NCBI GenBank assembly: GCA_023396215.1
Contig: JAEWWW010000015.1
Coordinates: forward strand, 7,638 to 71,637
Direction: 5' to 3'
Origin: Bacillota bacterium
GTDB taxonomy: Bacteria; Bacillota; Clostridia; Oscillospirales; Ruminococcaceae
DNA length: 64,000 nucleotides
The translations under genes and the position numbers were made by a program. This document shows, piece by piece, positions 39,877 to 49,857 of the stretch (the first letter of the stretch is position 1; the number at the start of each line of letters is the position of its first letter). Under the pieces are notes generated by a model. That model worked only from the letters and a program-made list of their open reading frames with translations. It ran no database searches and had not been told where the DNA came from.

Positions 39877-41688
39877 CTATCTATACCACTGAACCTGAGC
39901 CTCATACATTTGGCGATACCTTCCGTTCAGTTCCAGAAGCTGCTCATGGGTTCCATCTTCAACAATCTGACCATCTTCAAAGACCAAAATTCTGTCTACC
40001 AAAGAGGTAACACCAAGCCGGTGTGATATTAAAATGGTGGTTTTATCGGCTGTTAATTGGGAGAAATCGGCATAAAGATGCGCTTCAGCTATTGGGTCAA
40101 GGGCGGAGGTAGGCTCGTCCAAAATCATGATTTTTGCCTGGTCCCGGTACAACGCACGGGCAATGGCAAGCTTTTGCCACTGACCACCCGATAAATCATT
40201 GCCGGTTTTGCTGAAGCTGCCAACCTCTTCGTCTAAACCCTGCTTCTGCGTATCTACCACCGCATTGCCATCGGCAAGCTTAATCATTTTATTGATTTCT
40301 TCATCGGTCGTTTTTTTCTCTATATCAGAAACGGTGACATTTTCCCGAATGGTGGCTTCATACCGGCCAAAGTTCTGATAAGCCACCGACAACGCCTTGC
40401 GAACGCCGCCCAGATGGTTTTTAACCTCTTTTCTGCCCACGCTAACCGAACCGCTATCAGGGTTGTATAAGCCGCATAACAAGCTGATGAAGGTGGATTT
40501 GCCCGACCCGTTCTCTCCGACAATGGCGATTCGCTCTCCTTGGTTGATGGTGATGTTCACATCTTTTAGCGCCAGGCGGGTGGAGTTTGGGTAGCCAAAG
40601 CTGACATGCTCAAATGTAATGTCAAAGTTTTTCGGCGCCGGCTCACTATCATCGATTTCTTCTGTGGGGGTATCGCTTAGCTCAAAATAATCACGCATAT
40701 ATTTATGGTCGCCAATAAAATTGGCTACCCCGGCGAACACACGGGTTGTTGAGGTCTGTAGCTGCCCGGAAAGGGTTAGAATCAGCATAAATGAACCGAG
40801 CCCCAGCTGAGGGTTCTCATAAATTCCTTTGGCCGAAATTAAAAGTACACCGATAAACACGCCGTTTCGCAGTAGATCGGCAATTGAGTTGTAAATCAGG
40901 TGCTTCCTGCTAAGAAACTTTTTCTCTCTTAAATACCCCTCAGAAACCTCTCGCCAACGGTTTTTTATCCACGGAAACGCCCCGCAAAACCGCATATCAT
41001 TCATAGAGCGGCAACGTTCGTTGGCGCCTGATGCAATATAGAACAGGTGCACAGACATAGCGGCGGCATTCATACTTTTGGCCTTTTCACGGTAGACCTC
41101 ATCCTTTTGCAGCATCGACAAAATGATTGCCGGAACGCAGGTTATCAGAAGAATAACAACAATCCACAGGTTAATGGCCGAAAGCGCATATACGATAGAT
41201 GCAAAGGTGATAAACTGGCGAAGTATCAGCATCAGTTGCTGCATACTTTGGGCCACCCGTTCACCGCCAAACATCTCGGCAAAAGCCAGCTTTTCTCTAA
41301 AATCACCGGCGTTATCGATGTACTTATATTCCACGTGGGCGGTACAATCAATCATTGTTTTCTTGATATACTTTGCGGTGCTATGCTTATCAGCCGCACT
41401 GTAATAGTCAGATTGATAGGTGTATATCGCTTGCAGCACATACAATGTGATTAATACCAGCAGCGATAGCAAGACAGTTTGCAGACTGCCTTTCTGCTGA
41501 GAGAAGCTTTGAATATGGTCGGTAAACCTCCCAAGGCTAACCGAAACAGCCAATGGCATAAGCGCCATGGGAAAACCGATTAAAGTGACAAATAGGGAAG
41601 CTTTGCTTTTGGTTTTAAGGCTGACCTTCAAAGCACGGTAAGCAATTGACAGCAGTTCGTTGATGGAGTTTTCTTGCAGCTTCATCAT
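39877..41688 (-). CDS. ABC exporter half-transporter, ATP-binding/permease
   Basis: A 603-residue fusion of six membrane helices (about 1-330) with a nucleotide-binding domain: Walker A GENGSGKST, signature LSGGQWQKLAIARAL, Walker B IMILDEPTSALDP, switch His in LISHRLG. The pairing with the adjacent gene of the same type suggests a heterodimeric exporter of peptides or drugs. The membrane part lacks a peptidase domain. ATG 41688 overlaps the upstream stop (ATGA) and has AGGAGG. The gene is more AT-rich than those before 39 kb. Confidence 0.88.
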   Translation of the reverse strand: MMKLQENSINELLSIAYRALKVSLKTKSKASLFVTLIGFPMALMPLAVSVSLGRFTDHIQSFSQQKGSLQTVLLSLLVLITLYVLQAIYTYQSDYYSAADKHSTAKYIKKTMIDCTAHVEYKYIDNAGDFREKLAFAEMFGGERVAQSMQQLMLILRQFITFASIVYALSAINLWIVVILLITCVPAIILSMLQKDEVYREKAKSMNAAAMSVHLFYIASGANERCRSMNDMRFCGAFPWIKNRWREVSEGYLREKKFLSRKHLIYNSIADLLRNGVFIGVLLISAKGIYENPQLGLGSFMLILTLSGQLQTSTTRVFAGVANFIGDHKYMRDYFELSDTPTEEIDDSEPAPKNFDITFEHVSFGYPNSTRLALKDVNITINQGERIAIVGENGSGKSTFISLLCGLYNPDSGSVSVGRKEVKNHLGGVRKALSVAYQNFGRYEATIRENVTVSDIEKKTTDEEINKMIKLADGNAVVDTQKQGLDEEVGSFSKTGNDLSGGQWQKLAIARALYRDQAKIMILDEPTSALDPIAEAHLYADFSQLTADKTTILISHRLGVTSLVDRILVFEDGQIVEDGTHEQLLELNGRYRQMYEAQVQWYR

Positions 41689-43515
41689 ATCAGCGCCTCC
41701 TGAGTATTTGGGGTAGCCTTATACCACTGTGCCTGCTCATTAAAAAGGGTGGCGTATACGCCGTCTTTCTGTATGAGCTGCTCATGGGTCCCGTCTTCCA
41801 CCAACGCACCATTCTGTATGACTATAATTCTATCAGCCAGCCGCGCAAAACCAATGCGATGACTGACCAAGACAGCAGTGCGGCCGCTCAGCTTCTTTTT
41901 AATACTAAAGAATTGCTCCATCTCAGCAATGGGGTCCAGCATAGAGGCCGGCTCATCGAAAATGAGAATGTCCTTGTCGCTCATATGTGTTCTGGAAACC
42001 GCTACGCGCTGCCCCTCGCCGCCGGATAGAATAGCGCCTTCTTTTGATACCTGTTTCCCCAGCAAGGTCAGAAGCCCATACTTGAGCTTACCAATCAGTT
42101 TTGAGGCTCCCCCTTTGCGAATGGCATCCACAATTAATGCCTCATTCTCCATATCGGCAACATTACCCAGCCCCACATTCTCGGCCAATGAAAGGTGGAA
42201 AAGATAAAAATCCTGAAAAAAAAGCGCCGATTTTGCCAATCAGATAGTTTTTTTGATACTCCTTGTGCTTGCGCCCATAAAAGAGAACCTCACCCGACGT
42301 TGGCTGATACAGCCCCAATAAAAGCTTGACCAATGTGGTTTTGCCGCAGCCATTCTGACCGACCAAAGCCACTGTTTCTCCGGTCTTTATTGTAAAATTC
42401 AGATTATGTAATACTTGTTTGCCCTCTGAATATTCAAAGCTCAGGTTGTGTGCTTCAAAGCATATTTCTTTATCAAGAGGCTCGGCAAAGCCTTTTGGTT
42501 CGTCCTTCTTGAAGTATTTTTCAAACATCTTTCTCTGAATATCCAGTCCATATAGCCCATAATCCAGGCGCTGATAACTCTGGGAGATGGCTCCAACCGA
42601 ATCGGTAAGGTTAAGGCAGAGGGTATAAATCATCAGAACAAGGGCGGTATCCATTCTGCCTGCCTGTAGGCTGAAGATGGCAAATACCAATACAGCAGAC
42701 ATAAAGCCATAGAACCCCAGCTTGCTGTAAAGCGATATCCTTGCCATTCCCTTATCACGCTTTAAGTTCGCCTTTTCTATCTCGTGATAAGCCTGCTCCC
42801 ATTTGTGCATGATTAGTCTGGATGAATCAAATACCCGAACCTCCTTGGCAGTATCTCCATCCCGAGGCAGCTTTTCAAAGTAATCGGCTTTTCTAAGCAT
42901 TTCCCGCATGTCTTTCCACGAGGTTCGTATGTTACCGGAAAACCTCGCGTTAATCCATAAAATGAGCAGCACGTAAAGAATAGTAACCGCAAAAATAACT
43001 GGCGAAACCGCAACCGCTACTGCCAGCAGAGAAACAATGGTTGCCATTTTCGCCAGGAATGCGCAGCCTGAGCTTGTTAAATCGGTCAATGAGCCGCACC
43101 GGGTAATGGCGGCAAAATACTCGTCGCGGACATCCTTTTTTGCAAACTCGGTCATTTCAATCTGCTGGGCGCTGTCCATCATGACTTCTTCAAGACCCAG
43201 ATAGAAGGAATCATACATTACCATGTATAAAAAATCGTCGTTGAGCCTTGCCGAAAGGCCGGCAACCGTAAGAATAACCCCCATCATGATGATGCCTGGT
43301 ACAACGGCTGCATAAGCTCCGTTGCCGGTTGAAAGAAATGCCGATAGTTCGGCTATAATGATGCGGTTATATTGTAAAGCAATGGCTGGAAGAACGGCCA
43401 ATGTAATGCTAATGAATGTCCAGCCTAAAAGCATAACCTTGTCAATTTGCCACGCAAGCTTCAGGCCCCAAAATGCCGCTTTGAATTTGTCTTGGCCGCT
43501 GCTTTTTTGACTCAT
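41685..43515 (-). pseudogene. ABC exporter half-transporter, frameshifted at an A8 run
   Basis: Two overlapping frames together make one intact partner of about 610 residues. The first (43515 down to about 42225) carries the membrane helices and Walker A (GQNGCGKTT). It ends wrongly as IGAFFSGFLSFPPF. The second continues with QDFYLFHLSLAENVGL, signature LSGGEGQRVAVSR, Walker B ILIFDEPASMLDP and LVSHRIG. The break is at A8 on the plus strand (42216-42223), which is T8 on the coding strand. Seven would restore IGAFFQDFYLFHLSLAENV, the sequence expected in this family. It may be a sequencing error, phase variation or a slippage site. Confidence 0.75.
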
Positions 43516-43626
43516 AATCATAGCTCCCAGTACTACTGATTTTTGACATCTGCGCCTTTTTTGTTTTATGATAGTGTTTCGGAAAATCGTGATATGTGCA
43601 ACATGAACCCTTGGCCGCCAGATAGA

Positions 43627-44250
43627 CTAAGCCTCTCCCTCCTCTGCGTATTTTAAAAATACAGCCCTTACAAAATAGGAGGAGAAGAAAACCGCCAACC
43701 CCACCAAAATAAAAAATGCACCGGAAAAGTAGAAGATGCCTGCTGCTGCGGCAACCCATATCAACATAATGGTTATGGTGTGCCACAGGTTAGCCAGCGA
43801 GATGATGATGCTATCCCGAAAAAGCTTTTTTATCCCGAAGTCGAAGGTGACCAGCAGGGGATAGATGTAGATGGACATCATTAAGAAGATTAATGTTACA
43901 CAGCATATTACGCCCAACACCAGCATAGCCCCCATACTGCCGTTTCTGACGTAATACTGCCAGGCCAGAAAGCAGTCATACCCAAGAAACAGTCCGGCCG
44001 CAACCTGAATGAGCCAGATGAAGGTGGCTTTTTTAAAGTTGGTTTTAAAGGCCGAGAAAAACCCGCGCAGTACCGTGCTTTCGGTATCGTTTACCAGGTT
44101 GAGCGAAAAGCGGTGCAGGGCAGCATGGGCCGCCCCCGCTGTGATGATGGGGAGCGAGCAAATGATCCACAGTATGCTGATGCAAAACACATCGGTAATT
44201 TTTGAGATGAAGTTCCAAAATTTATTTTCGGGGTTAAATATGTTGCTCAT
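43627..44250 (-). CDS. DUF624 (YesL-like) membrane protein
   Basis: A 207-residue integral membrane protein with five or six helices. It begins MSNIFNPENKFWNFISKITDVFCISILWIICSLPIITAGAAHAALH, a characteristic DUF624/YesL N-terminus. YesL-type genes often accompany sugar ABC importers, but the function is unknown. GAGGTAAATACT precedes ATG 44250. It lies upstream of the exporter pair on the same strand, about 110 bases away. Confidence 0.85.
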   Translation of the reverse strand: MSNIFNPENKFWNFISKITDVFCISILWIICSLPIITAGAAHAALHRFSLNLVNDTESTVLRGFFSAFKTNFKKATFIWLIQVAAGLFLGYDCFLAWQYYVRNGSMGAMLVLGVICCVTLIFLMMSIYIYPLLVTFDFGIKKLFRDSIIISLANLWHTITIMLIWVAAAAGIFYFSGAFFILVGLAVFFSSYFVRAVFLKYAEEGEA

Positions 44251-44364
44251 AGTATTTACCTCTTTATTTGCTAAAGTTAATATTATATAATTATAGCCAT
44301 TGACCATATAAAAGAAAAGTGCCGGCGGATACTCTCCCGAGCCTTTTACTATAGGAGATTACAA

Positions 44365-45051
44365 ATGAAGATGGTTTCAAGACTAAAAAAATGGTGGCAT
44401 ACCGAGGCGGAAAAGCTCGCGCCCATGAGCTTTGGTAAAAGGGCTGAATATATTTTATATTACTACCGTTTTTGGATTTTTGGCTTTATCGCGCTGCTGT
44501 TTATTGGTTCCTATGTAGCGGACGCCGTTTATCAAAGCCAGCGTGAAATAGTGCTGCAGGGCTTTTTTACCAATGATGACTACGGCCTTTTTGATGCCGG
44601 AGCCATAACCGACGACTATACATCGGGGCTGACGCTGGATAAAAACCAACGTGTTATCTTCGATGATGTGCTCTACATCGACCTTGATGGTGGAGCCACC
44701 GACTATACAGCTGCCAGCAATGGGAAGATTATAGCCTATATCGCCACGTCTGAGTTGGATTTTGTGATAACCTCGTTGCCGGTATTTCAGCATTATGCTG
44801 AAAAGGTATCGATGATTGATTTTAACGAACTGCTGCCGGCAGACTTATTGGAGAAGATTTCCCCCGACGCACTTTTATACTCAACCAATGCGGATGGTCA
44901 AACCGCCGCCTGGGGGCTGGATATGAGCGGCAGCCGCTTTGTTCGGGATAATAATATCAAAGATGCAGACGGCTTCTATGCTATGTTTGTGCTTCATTCG
45001 GCGCCCAACAAGGAACAACTGATTGATTTCATACGTTATAGCTTTACATAA
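44365..45051 (+). CDS. Hypothetical single-pass membrane protein
   Basis: A 228-residue protein. The basic cytoplasmic start (MKMVSRLKKWWHTEAEKLAPMSFGKRAEYILYYYRFW) is followed by one helix (IFGFIALLFIGSYVADAVY) and an extracellular domain of about 170 residues with no known motif. The YYYRFW-helix-A form is seen in proteins found beside DUF624 genes in gut Firmicutes, and here it is divergent from one. GGAGATTACAA is the ribosome site. Function unknown. Confidence 0.7.
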   Translation: MKMVSRLKKWWHTEAEKLAPMSFGKRAEYILYYYRFWIFGFIALLFIGSYVADAVYQSQREIVLQGFFTNDDYGLFDAGAITDDYTSGLTLDKNQRVIFDDVLYIDLDGGATDYTAASNGKIIAYIATSELDFVITSLPVFQHYAEKVSMIDFNELLPADLLEKISPDALLYSTNADGQTAAWGLDMSGSRFVRDNNIKDADGFYAMFVLHSAPNKEQLIDFIRYSFT

Positions 45052-45403
45052 CGGTTTAACAAAGGCCATAGCATATGCGCTGAACCCTACGAAATGAAAA
45101 CTGTGGAGAATATTTTCAAGCTACGCAAACTGACGCTTTTTTATAGGGCGTCAGTTTATTCTTTGGTTGAATGGATTGGTAGTTGCAGAACTGAATATGG
45201 TTGCAGGATGGATTTTTTGACGGCAGAGGACACCCGGCCTCCGGGGCGGCGGCGAAGCCTTTTATACAAATTCCCCCTGTCGCAGTTGGTATCCTACGTC
45301 AGGGGGAGAGGCTTGCAATCTCTATTTTTGCGGGTCGGCTGCTTTGCAGGGGGCTTTCAGCAGGGGAGTGCGGCACAGGTAAAAATCTGTTTGGCTGCCA
45401 GCA
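45052..45403. other. Gap with terminator hairpin, no gene recognised
   Basis: About 350 bases between convergent genes. AAACTGACGC (45128-45137) pairs with GCGTCAGTTT (45148-45157), a good terminator for the plus-strand gene. Bases 45220-45300 are GC-rich with CCTCC/GGGGCGG symmetry. No coding sequence was accepted. Confidence 0.5.
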
Positions 45404-46123
45404 CTACTCTAATATATTGGTGGTAATATAATCCACCCCGGCGGCAATCAGCGCCTTTGCGTGCTCCGGGTCATCCACTGTCCAGCAGTTCACTTCAATG
45501 CCGGCATTATGCACCTCGGCTATGATTTCGGGGGTGAGGGCGCTGTACCTGATATCCAGGTCAAGCTTGTTTTTTTTAAGAATTTCTATGGTATTCTCGT
45601 CATATTCATTCAGCAGATATTGAATGCGCTGGTCTGGCAGCAGGCTGCGCAGCACCTGAAGGTTAGGCAAATCAAATGAGATAAAGATAACCTGCTCCAG
45701 ATAGCCTATATTGGCGAAAATCTCAACAATCTTTTTAATATCCTCGGGCGTAAAGGCGTTTTTTAGCTCCAGCACACAGTCCTTTTTATACTTTTTGCAA
45801 ATCTTAATGTAATCGGCAAGGTCTGGGATAATCAGGTCGCGGCGGCCGTGGTTGCCGTCGATATCGGTAAGCTGCAGGCGGGTGAGGGTTTGATAGGTGG
45901 TGTTTTCTACCACCACCGAATCGACACATATGCGTTCGGTGTCATCGTCGTGAAACAACACAAAATGCCCATCCGCGGTGCGGTGCACGTCGGTTTCAAC
46001 GCCAAAGTAGCTGCGGTTGCATGCCGCCACAAAAGCTGCGTTGCTATTTTCCTTTTCCAAACCGCTCAGTCCCCGGTGTGCAATCAGCTTAACATTCTTT
46101 TTGTCGATTTTAATAGTATTCAT
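45404..46123 (-). CDS. Glycerophosphodiester phosphodiesterase
   Basis: A 239-residue TIM-barrel enzyme. The GDPD signature is LIAHRGLSGLEKENSNAAFVAA, followed by GVETDVHRTADGHFVLFHDDDTERI, DCVLELKN and the C-terminal VNCWTVDDPEHAKALIAAGVDYITTN. It hydrolyses glycerophosphodiesters to glycerol-3-phosphate and an alcohol. There is no signal peptide, so it acts in the cytoplasm on imported diesters. ATG 46123 follows AAGGAT about 10 bases away. It is next to the solute-binding protein of the ABC importer, which supports a joint role. Confidence 0.9.
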   Translation of the reverse strand: MNTIKIDKKNVKLIAHRGLSGLEKENSNAAFVAACNRSYFGVETDVHRTADGHFVLFHDDDTERICVDSVVVENTTYQTLTRLQLTDIDGNHGRRDLIIPDLADYIKICKKYKKDCVLELKNAFTPEDIKKIVEIFANIGYLEQVIFISFDLPNLQVLRSLLPDQRIQYLLNEYDENTIEILKKNKLDLDIRYSALTPEIIAEVHNAGIEVNCWTVDDPEHAKALIAAGVDYITTNILE

Positions 46124-46210
46124 AATATAATATCCTTCCCTGCGGTTGGCAGCAACATGACTAAAAACGAACTGATTGTAGCATGCTTGAAGGATAATTC
46201 TCAATAGCAA

Positions 46211-46574
46211 TCAAAGTTGAATGTCACAATGCTCCAAAAGAATGTGATAATAAACAAAAAACATAGGTGATTATTTAATAAAATGTATATTGGCGTGATT
46301 TAAATTGAGATAAAATCAATTTATCGGGCATGTGTTGCAAAAAACGCGCAAGTAGCTTATACTGTTCTATGTCATAATGTGCAAATTGAGGTGAGCGGAG
46401 ATTGATTAAATTGTTGCAAATTGCCAATGGGCCAAGAGTACAGTTGGATGTTTTTGCAATGGTTGAATGATTAGCCTCAATATTTGCGCTTGTGATTTAT
46501 ACCTGGCGCAAAGACCGACGTGAGTTTGTCTGAATGCCTAAAATTATGTGTTTAGGAACGAAAGGGAGAGATTT
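46211..46574 (+). promoter_or_regulatory. Promoter and long leader of the ABC importer operon
   Basis: TTGCAA (46335-46340), a 17-base spacer and TATACT (46358-46363). The leader to the solute-binding gene is about 205 bases and AT-rich, with no reading frame. It could hold operators for the DeoR pair, but I could not name a palindrome with confidence. Confidence 0.65.
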
Positions 46575-47903
46575 ATGAAAAGGCTTTTAGCAATTTTCTT
46601 AGCTGCTTCTATGGTACTTGCAATGACAGCGTGTGGCGGTCCGTCATCCCCGGCCCCGGCCCCTTCTTCTGGCTCCTCCTCAGAAGCTGCACCCGACCCG
46701 GCCGCCCAGTACGCTGTTACTGAACCCATCACCATCACCTGGTGGCATGCACTTGAAACCCAGTATGATGGGCTGGTTGCCGAGATTGTTGAGAATTTTA
46801 ACAAATCTCAGGACATGATTACCGTTGAAGCGCAATACATTGGCAGCTATACCGAAATCAACGAGGCTCTTGTAGCCGCTCACGCAGCCGGCTCCGGCCT
46901 GCCCGGTGTGGTAGTTGCCAACACTGACTATGTTGCAAGCTACGGCGCTAACGGCGTTTACGAGGATCTCACCCCCTACATCGCAGCTACCAAGTACGAC
47001 GTAGACGACTTTGCCATCGGCCTTCTGGAGTCTGCAAAGTACGGCGACAAGCAGGTTTCGTTGCCTTTCCTGCATTCCACCCAGATTATCTACTACAATA
47101 AGGATATGGCCAAGCAGGCCAATATCTCGGTTCCCACCGTTATCACCGACTTTGACGCATTCCTCAAGGATGCTGCCAAGGCTTCGGGCGGCGTAGGCAC
47201 CATCATCCCCGGTTGGGACCAGTGGTACTTTGAAACCCTGTACCTCAACGAGGGCGTTAAGATTATCAACGAAGACAACACCTGCGACCTGAACAGCGAC
47301 ACCGCCAAGGCTGTTACTGCCAAGATGCAGCAGTGGTGCAAAGACGGCGTAGCATCTTGGGCATTTGGTAAGGACGCTTCTGCCAATATGCGCCAGAGCT
47401 TCTACGACGGCAAAACCTTCAGCGTACTGCACACCTCTTCTCTGTACAACAACTATGTTACCAACTGCAAGTTTGAGGTAGGCATGGCTTGGTACCCCGC
47501 AAGCACCACCGGCTCTAAAAACTCCGAAGTTGGCGGCTGCGTTCTGGGCATTCCCTCCAAGGTTGACCAGAAAACCAAAAATGCTGCATGGGTATTCCTG
47601 CAGTACCTCTGCGGCAAAGAAGTTAACATGAAGTGGGCAATAGGCACCGGTTACACACCTACCCGTAACTCTGTTCTGTTGACCGATGAAGGCAAAGAGT
47701 TCCTGACTGTAAAGCCCGAGTTCAAGGCTGTTTTTGATAACCTTGACCTCATCAAGCCCCGCATCCAGCATGCGGCATGGGCTCAGCTTGCTACCACATG
47801 GAAGAACTACATGAACGAAATGATGGCGGAACAGGCTGACGTCAACGCTAAGTCCGACGATATGGTCGAAGAGATTAATGAAATCCTTGAGGATAGCAAA
47901 TAA
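46575..47903 (+). CDS. ABC importer solute-binding lipoprotein (UgpB/MalE type)
   Basis: A 442-residue family 1 extracellular binding protein. The signal MKRLLAIFLAASMVLAMTAC has the lipobox Cys20, then a Ser/Pro linker. The mature part carries ITITWWHALETQYDGLVAEIVENFNKS and the Pro/Trp-rich cleft of this family. It is most like glycerol-3-phosphate/sugar binders by context. GGGAGAG precedes ATG 46575. The high use of frequent codons and its position first in the operon fit strong expression. Confidence 0.88.
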   Translation: MKRLLAIFLAASMVLAMTACGGPSSPAPAPSSGSSSEAAPDPAAQYAVTEPITITWWHALETQYDGLVAEIVENFNKSQDMITVEAQYIGSYTEINEALVAAHAAGSGLPGVVVANTDYVASYGANGVYEDLTPYIAATKYDVDDFAIGLLESAKYGDKQVSLPFLHSTQIIYYNKDMAKQANISVPTVITDFDAFLKDAAKASGGVGTIIPGWDQWYFETLYLNEGVKIINEDNTCDLNSDTAKAVTAKMQQWCKDGVASWAFGKDASANMRQSFYDGKTFSVLHTSSLYNNYVTNCKFEVGMAWYPASTTGSKNSEVGGCVLGIPSKVDQKTKNAAWVFLQYLCGKEVNMKWAIGTGYTPTRNSVLLTDEGKEFLTVKPEFKAVFDNLDLIKPRIQHAAWAQLATTWKNYMNEMMAEQADVNAKSDDMVEEINEILEDSK

Positions 47904-47935
47904 TTAATTTTTTCAGCAGGTAAGATTAGATTGCC

Positions 47936-47970
47936 ACTTGGGTGCAACATATTGTTTGTTGCGCCCAAGT
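47936..47970 (+). repeat. 14-bp stem-loop between binding protein and permease genes
   Basis: ACTTGGGTGCAACA (47936-47949) pairs with TGTTGCGCCCAAGT (47957-47970) with one G-T wobble. Such a structure after a binding-protein gene usually stabilises its mRNA or limits readthrough, raising its level over the permeases. Confidence 0.7.
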
Positions 47971-48006
47971 TCTATCAAAGGCAATTACTCGAAAGGACAA
48001 TTCGCT

Positions 48007-48915
48007 ATGACTGGGAAACCCATGATAAAGCCAAAAACCAAAGGCGCTATCTGCGACTTTCTGTTTGTTGTTCCAGCGCTGGTGCTGCTTTTGTGTTTTA
48101 CATACTATCCAATATGCAAGCTTGTAGATATCAGCTTTACTGACTGGAACTTACTAAGCGACGAATTTTCTTATGTTGGGTTCAAAAACTGGAAATGGCT
48201 GTTTGCCGGCACAGGCGCCAAATACCTGTGGAACTCCCTTGAGGTGACCTTCCTTTATTCTCTTGGTGAACTGGCTGTCACCATTGTGGGCGGAATGCTG
48301 TTTGCATTGCTGTTCAACCGTATGAGCAAGGGCTTTGGCGTCATGAGAGCCTTGGTTTTCATGCCCAAATATGTGGCAATGTCTTCGGCGGCTGTTATCT
48401 TTTTGTGGCTGCTGAATACCGAATACGGCGTAGTGAACTATATGTTTAAGCTTATTCAGCTTACGCCGGTTGACTGGCTCAACCAGAAGAGCACCGCTCT
48501 TTTCTCGGTTTTGATGCTGACCGGATGGCGCGTCATCGGTTACGGTATGATGATTTATCTTGCCGCAATGATGAGTATTTCAAGGGACTATTATGAGGCG
48601 GCTTCTCTGGACGGCGCGAGCCCTGCGCAGCAGTTCTTCCGCATTACGTTGCCGCTGCTGTCTCCCACAACTCTATTTTTGCTGGTAACCACATTCCTTG
48701 CCTCGATGAAGGTCTTTCAGTCGGTTGATATTCTTACTGAAGGTGGACCATCCCGTGCAACCGAAGTGTTTGTATACTTAATTTATCGCTATGCGATGGT
48801 CGACTTTAGAATGGACCGCGCGGCGACGGCGGCAGTTATGTTCTTCGTAATATTGTTGGTCATCACTGTTGCCACCATGAAAGTATCTAACAACAAAATT
48901 ACTTACGATTCATAA
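48007..48915 (+). CDS. ABC importer permease, UgpA/MalF type
   Basis: A 302-residue membrane protein with six helices. The EAA loop YYEAASLDGASPAQQFFRITLPLLSP contacts the ATPase. It starts at ATG 48007 after GAAAGGAC. The extra 23 upstream in-frame residues cross the stem-loop region and are rejected. It pairs with the permease 14 bases downstream. Confidence 0.88.
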   Translation: MTGKPMIKPKTKGAICDFLFVVPALVLLLCFTYYPICKLVDISFTDWNLLSDEFSYVGFKNWKWLFAGTGAKYLWNSLEVTFLYSLGELAVTIVGGMLFALLFNRMSKGFGVMRALVFMPKYVAMSSAAVIFLWLLNTEYGVVNYMFKLIQLTPVDWLNQKSTALFSVLMLTGWRVIGYGMMIYLAAMMSISRDYYEAASLDGASPAQQFFRITLPLLSPTTLFLLVTTFLASMKVFQSVDILTEGGPSRATEVFVYLIYRYAMVDFRMDRAATAAVMFFVILLVITVATMKVSNNKITYDS

Positions 48916-48929
48916 CGGGGTGGCATGAA

Positions 48930-49799
48930 ATGGAAAAAGAACTTCGAGTTGAAAACCGCAAGATGATAGGAAGCTCAAAGGTTTGGGGCGTGCTTCAGCC
49001 GATACTTGCCGTCATCGTTACGATGATAATGCTGTTCCCGATCTACTGGATGATTGTCACATCGCTCAAATCGGCGGAGGAAGCGCAGCTTCTCATTCCT
49101 ACCTTATTCCCCAGAAGCTTCCACCCCGAAAACTATCTTTATGTTCTTAACCGCGCAAACTTTTTAAAGTATTATTGGAACACAATCGTCATGACGGCAG
49201 GCATCCTCTTCCTGCAGGTTACCACCGGCGTGCTGGCGGCCTATGGTTTTGCCAAGGGTGCTTTCAAGGGCAGAGACGCCATGTTCTACATCATACTGGG
49301 CGCCTTGATGATACCGCTCCAGGTTACCTTTATCCCCATCTACATGCTGTGCGCAAACTGGAATTTGACCGATACGTTTTTGGGGCTGATACTCCCCGAG
49401 GCTGTGTCCGCTTACTACATATTCATGATGCGCAACACCTTTATGTCGATTGACAACAGCTATATCGATGCGGGTAAAATCGACGGCCTTGGAAGACTGG
49501 GCACCATCTGGTATGTGCTGCTGCCCATGAGTAAGGCGACGATATTCACCATAACTCTGGTTACCTTTACAAACGGCTGGAACTCTTATTTTTGGCCCAA
49601 GATTATCGCGAAGAACGAGGTTCGCCGCGTCTTGACGGTAGGTTTGGCCCAGCTTAAGAACACCTTTGCAGGGCAGGCGGTTTCAAACTACCATCAGATA
49701 ATGGCCGGCGCGGTACTCACCATACTTCCGGTAATTGTACTGTTCTTAATATTCCAAAAATATATGATGACCGGCTACTCTAAGTCCGCGATGAAATAG
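48930..49799 (+). CDS. ABC importer permease, UgpE/MalG type
   Basis: A 289-residue permease with six helices and the EAA loop YIDAGKIDGLGRLGTIWYVLLPMSK. The family's first helix region (LFPIYWMIVTSLKSAEEAQLL) is clear. It forms the membrane channel with the preceding protein. A hairpin resembling a terminator follows immediately, but the next gene lies close on the same strand. Confidence 0.88.
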   Translation: MEKELRVENRKMIGSSKVWGVLQPILAVIVTMIMLFPIYWMIVTSLKSAEEAQLLIPTLFPRSFHPENYLYVLNRANFLKYYWNTIVMTAGILFLQVTTGVLAAYGFAKGAFKGRDAMFYIILGALMIPLQVTFIPIYMLCANWNLTDTFLGLILPEAVSAYYIFMMRNTFMSIDNSYIDAGKIDGLGRLGTIWYVLLPMSKATIFTITLVTFTNGWNSYFWPKIIAKNEVRRVLTVGLAQLKNTFAGQAVSNYHQIMAGAVLTILPVIVLFLIFQKYMMTGYSKSAMK

Positions 49800-49800
49800 A

Positions 49801-49838
49801 AAAAGCTGCGGTCTAATGGCAGGCCGCAGCTTTTTTGC
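49801..49838 (+). terminator. Internal terminator/attenuator before the MBL gene
   Basis: AAAGCTGCGG (49802-49811) pairs with CCGCAGCTTT (49824-49833), followed by T's to TTTTTTGCG. It falls only 20 bases before the ribosome site of the MBL lipoprotein gene, so it probably sets lower downstream expression. Confidence 0.75.
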
Positions 49839-49857
49839 GTATAAAAGGAGCAGTTTT

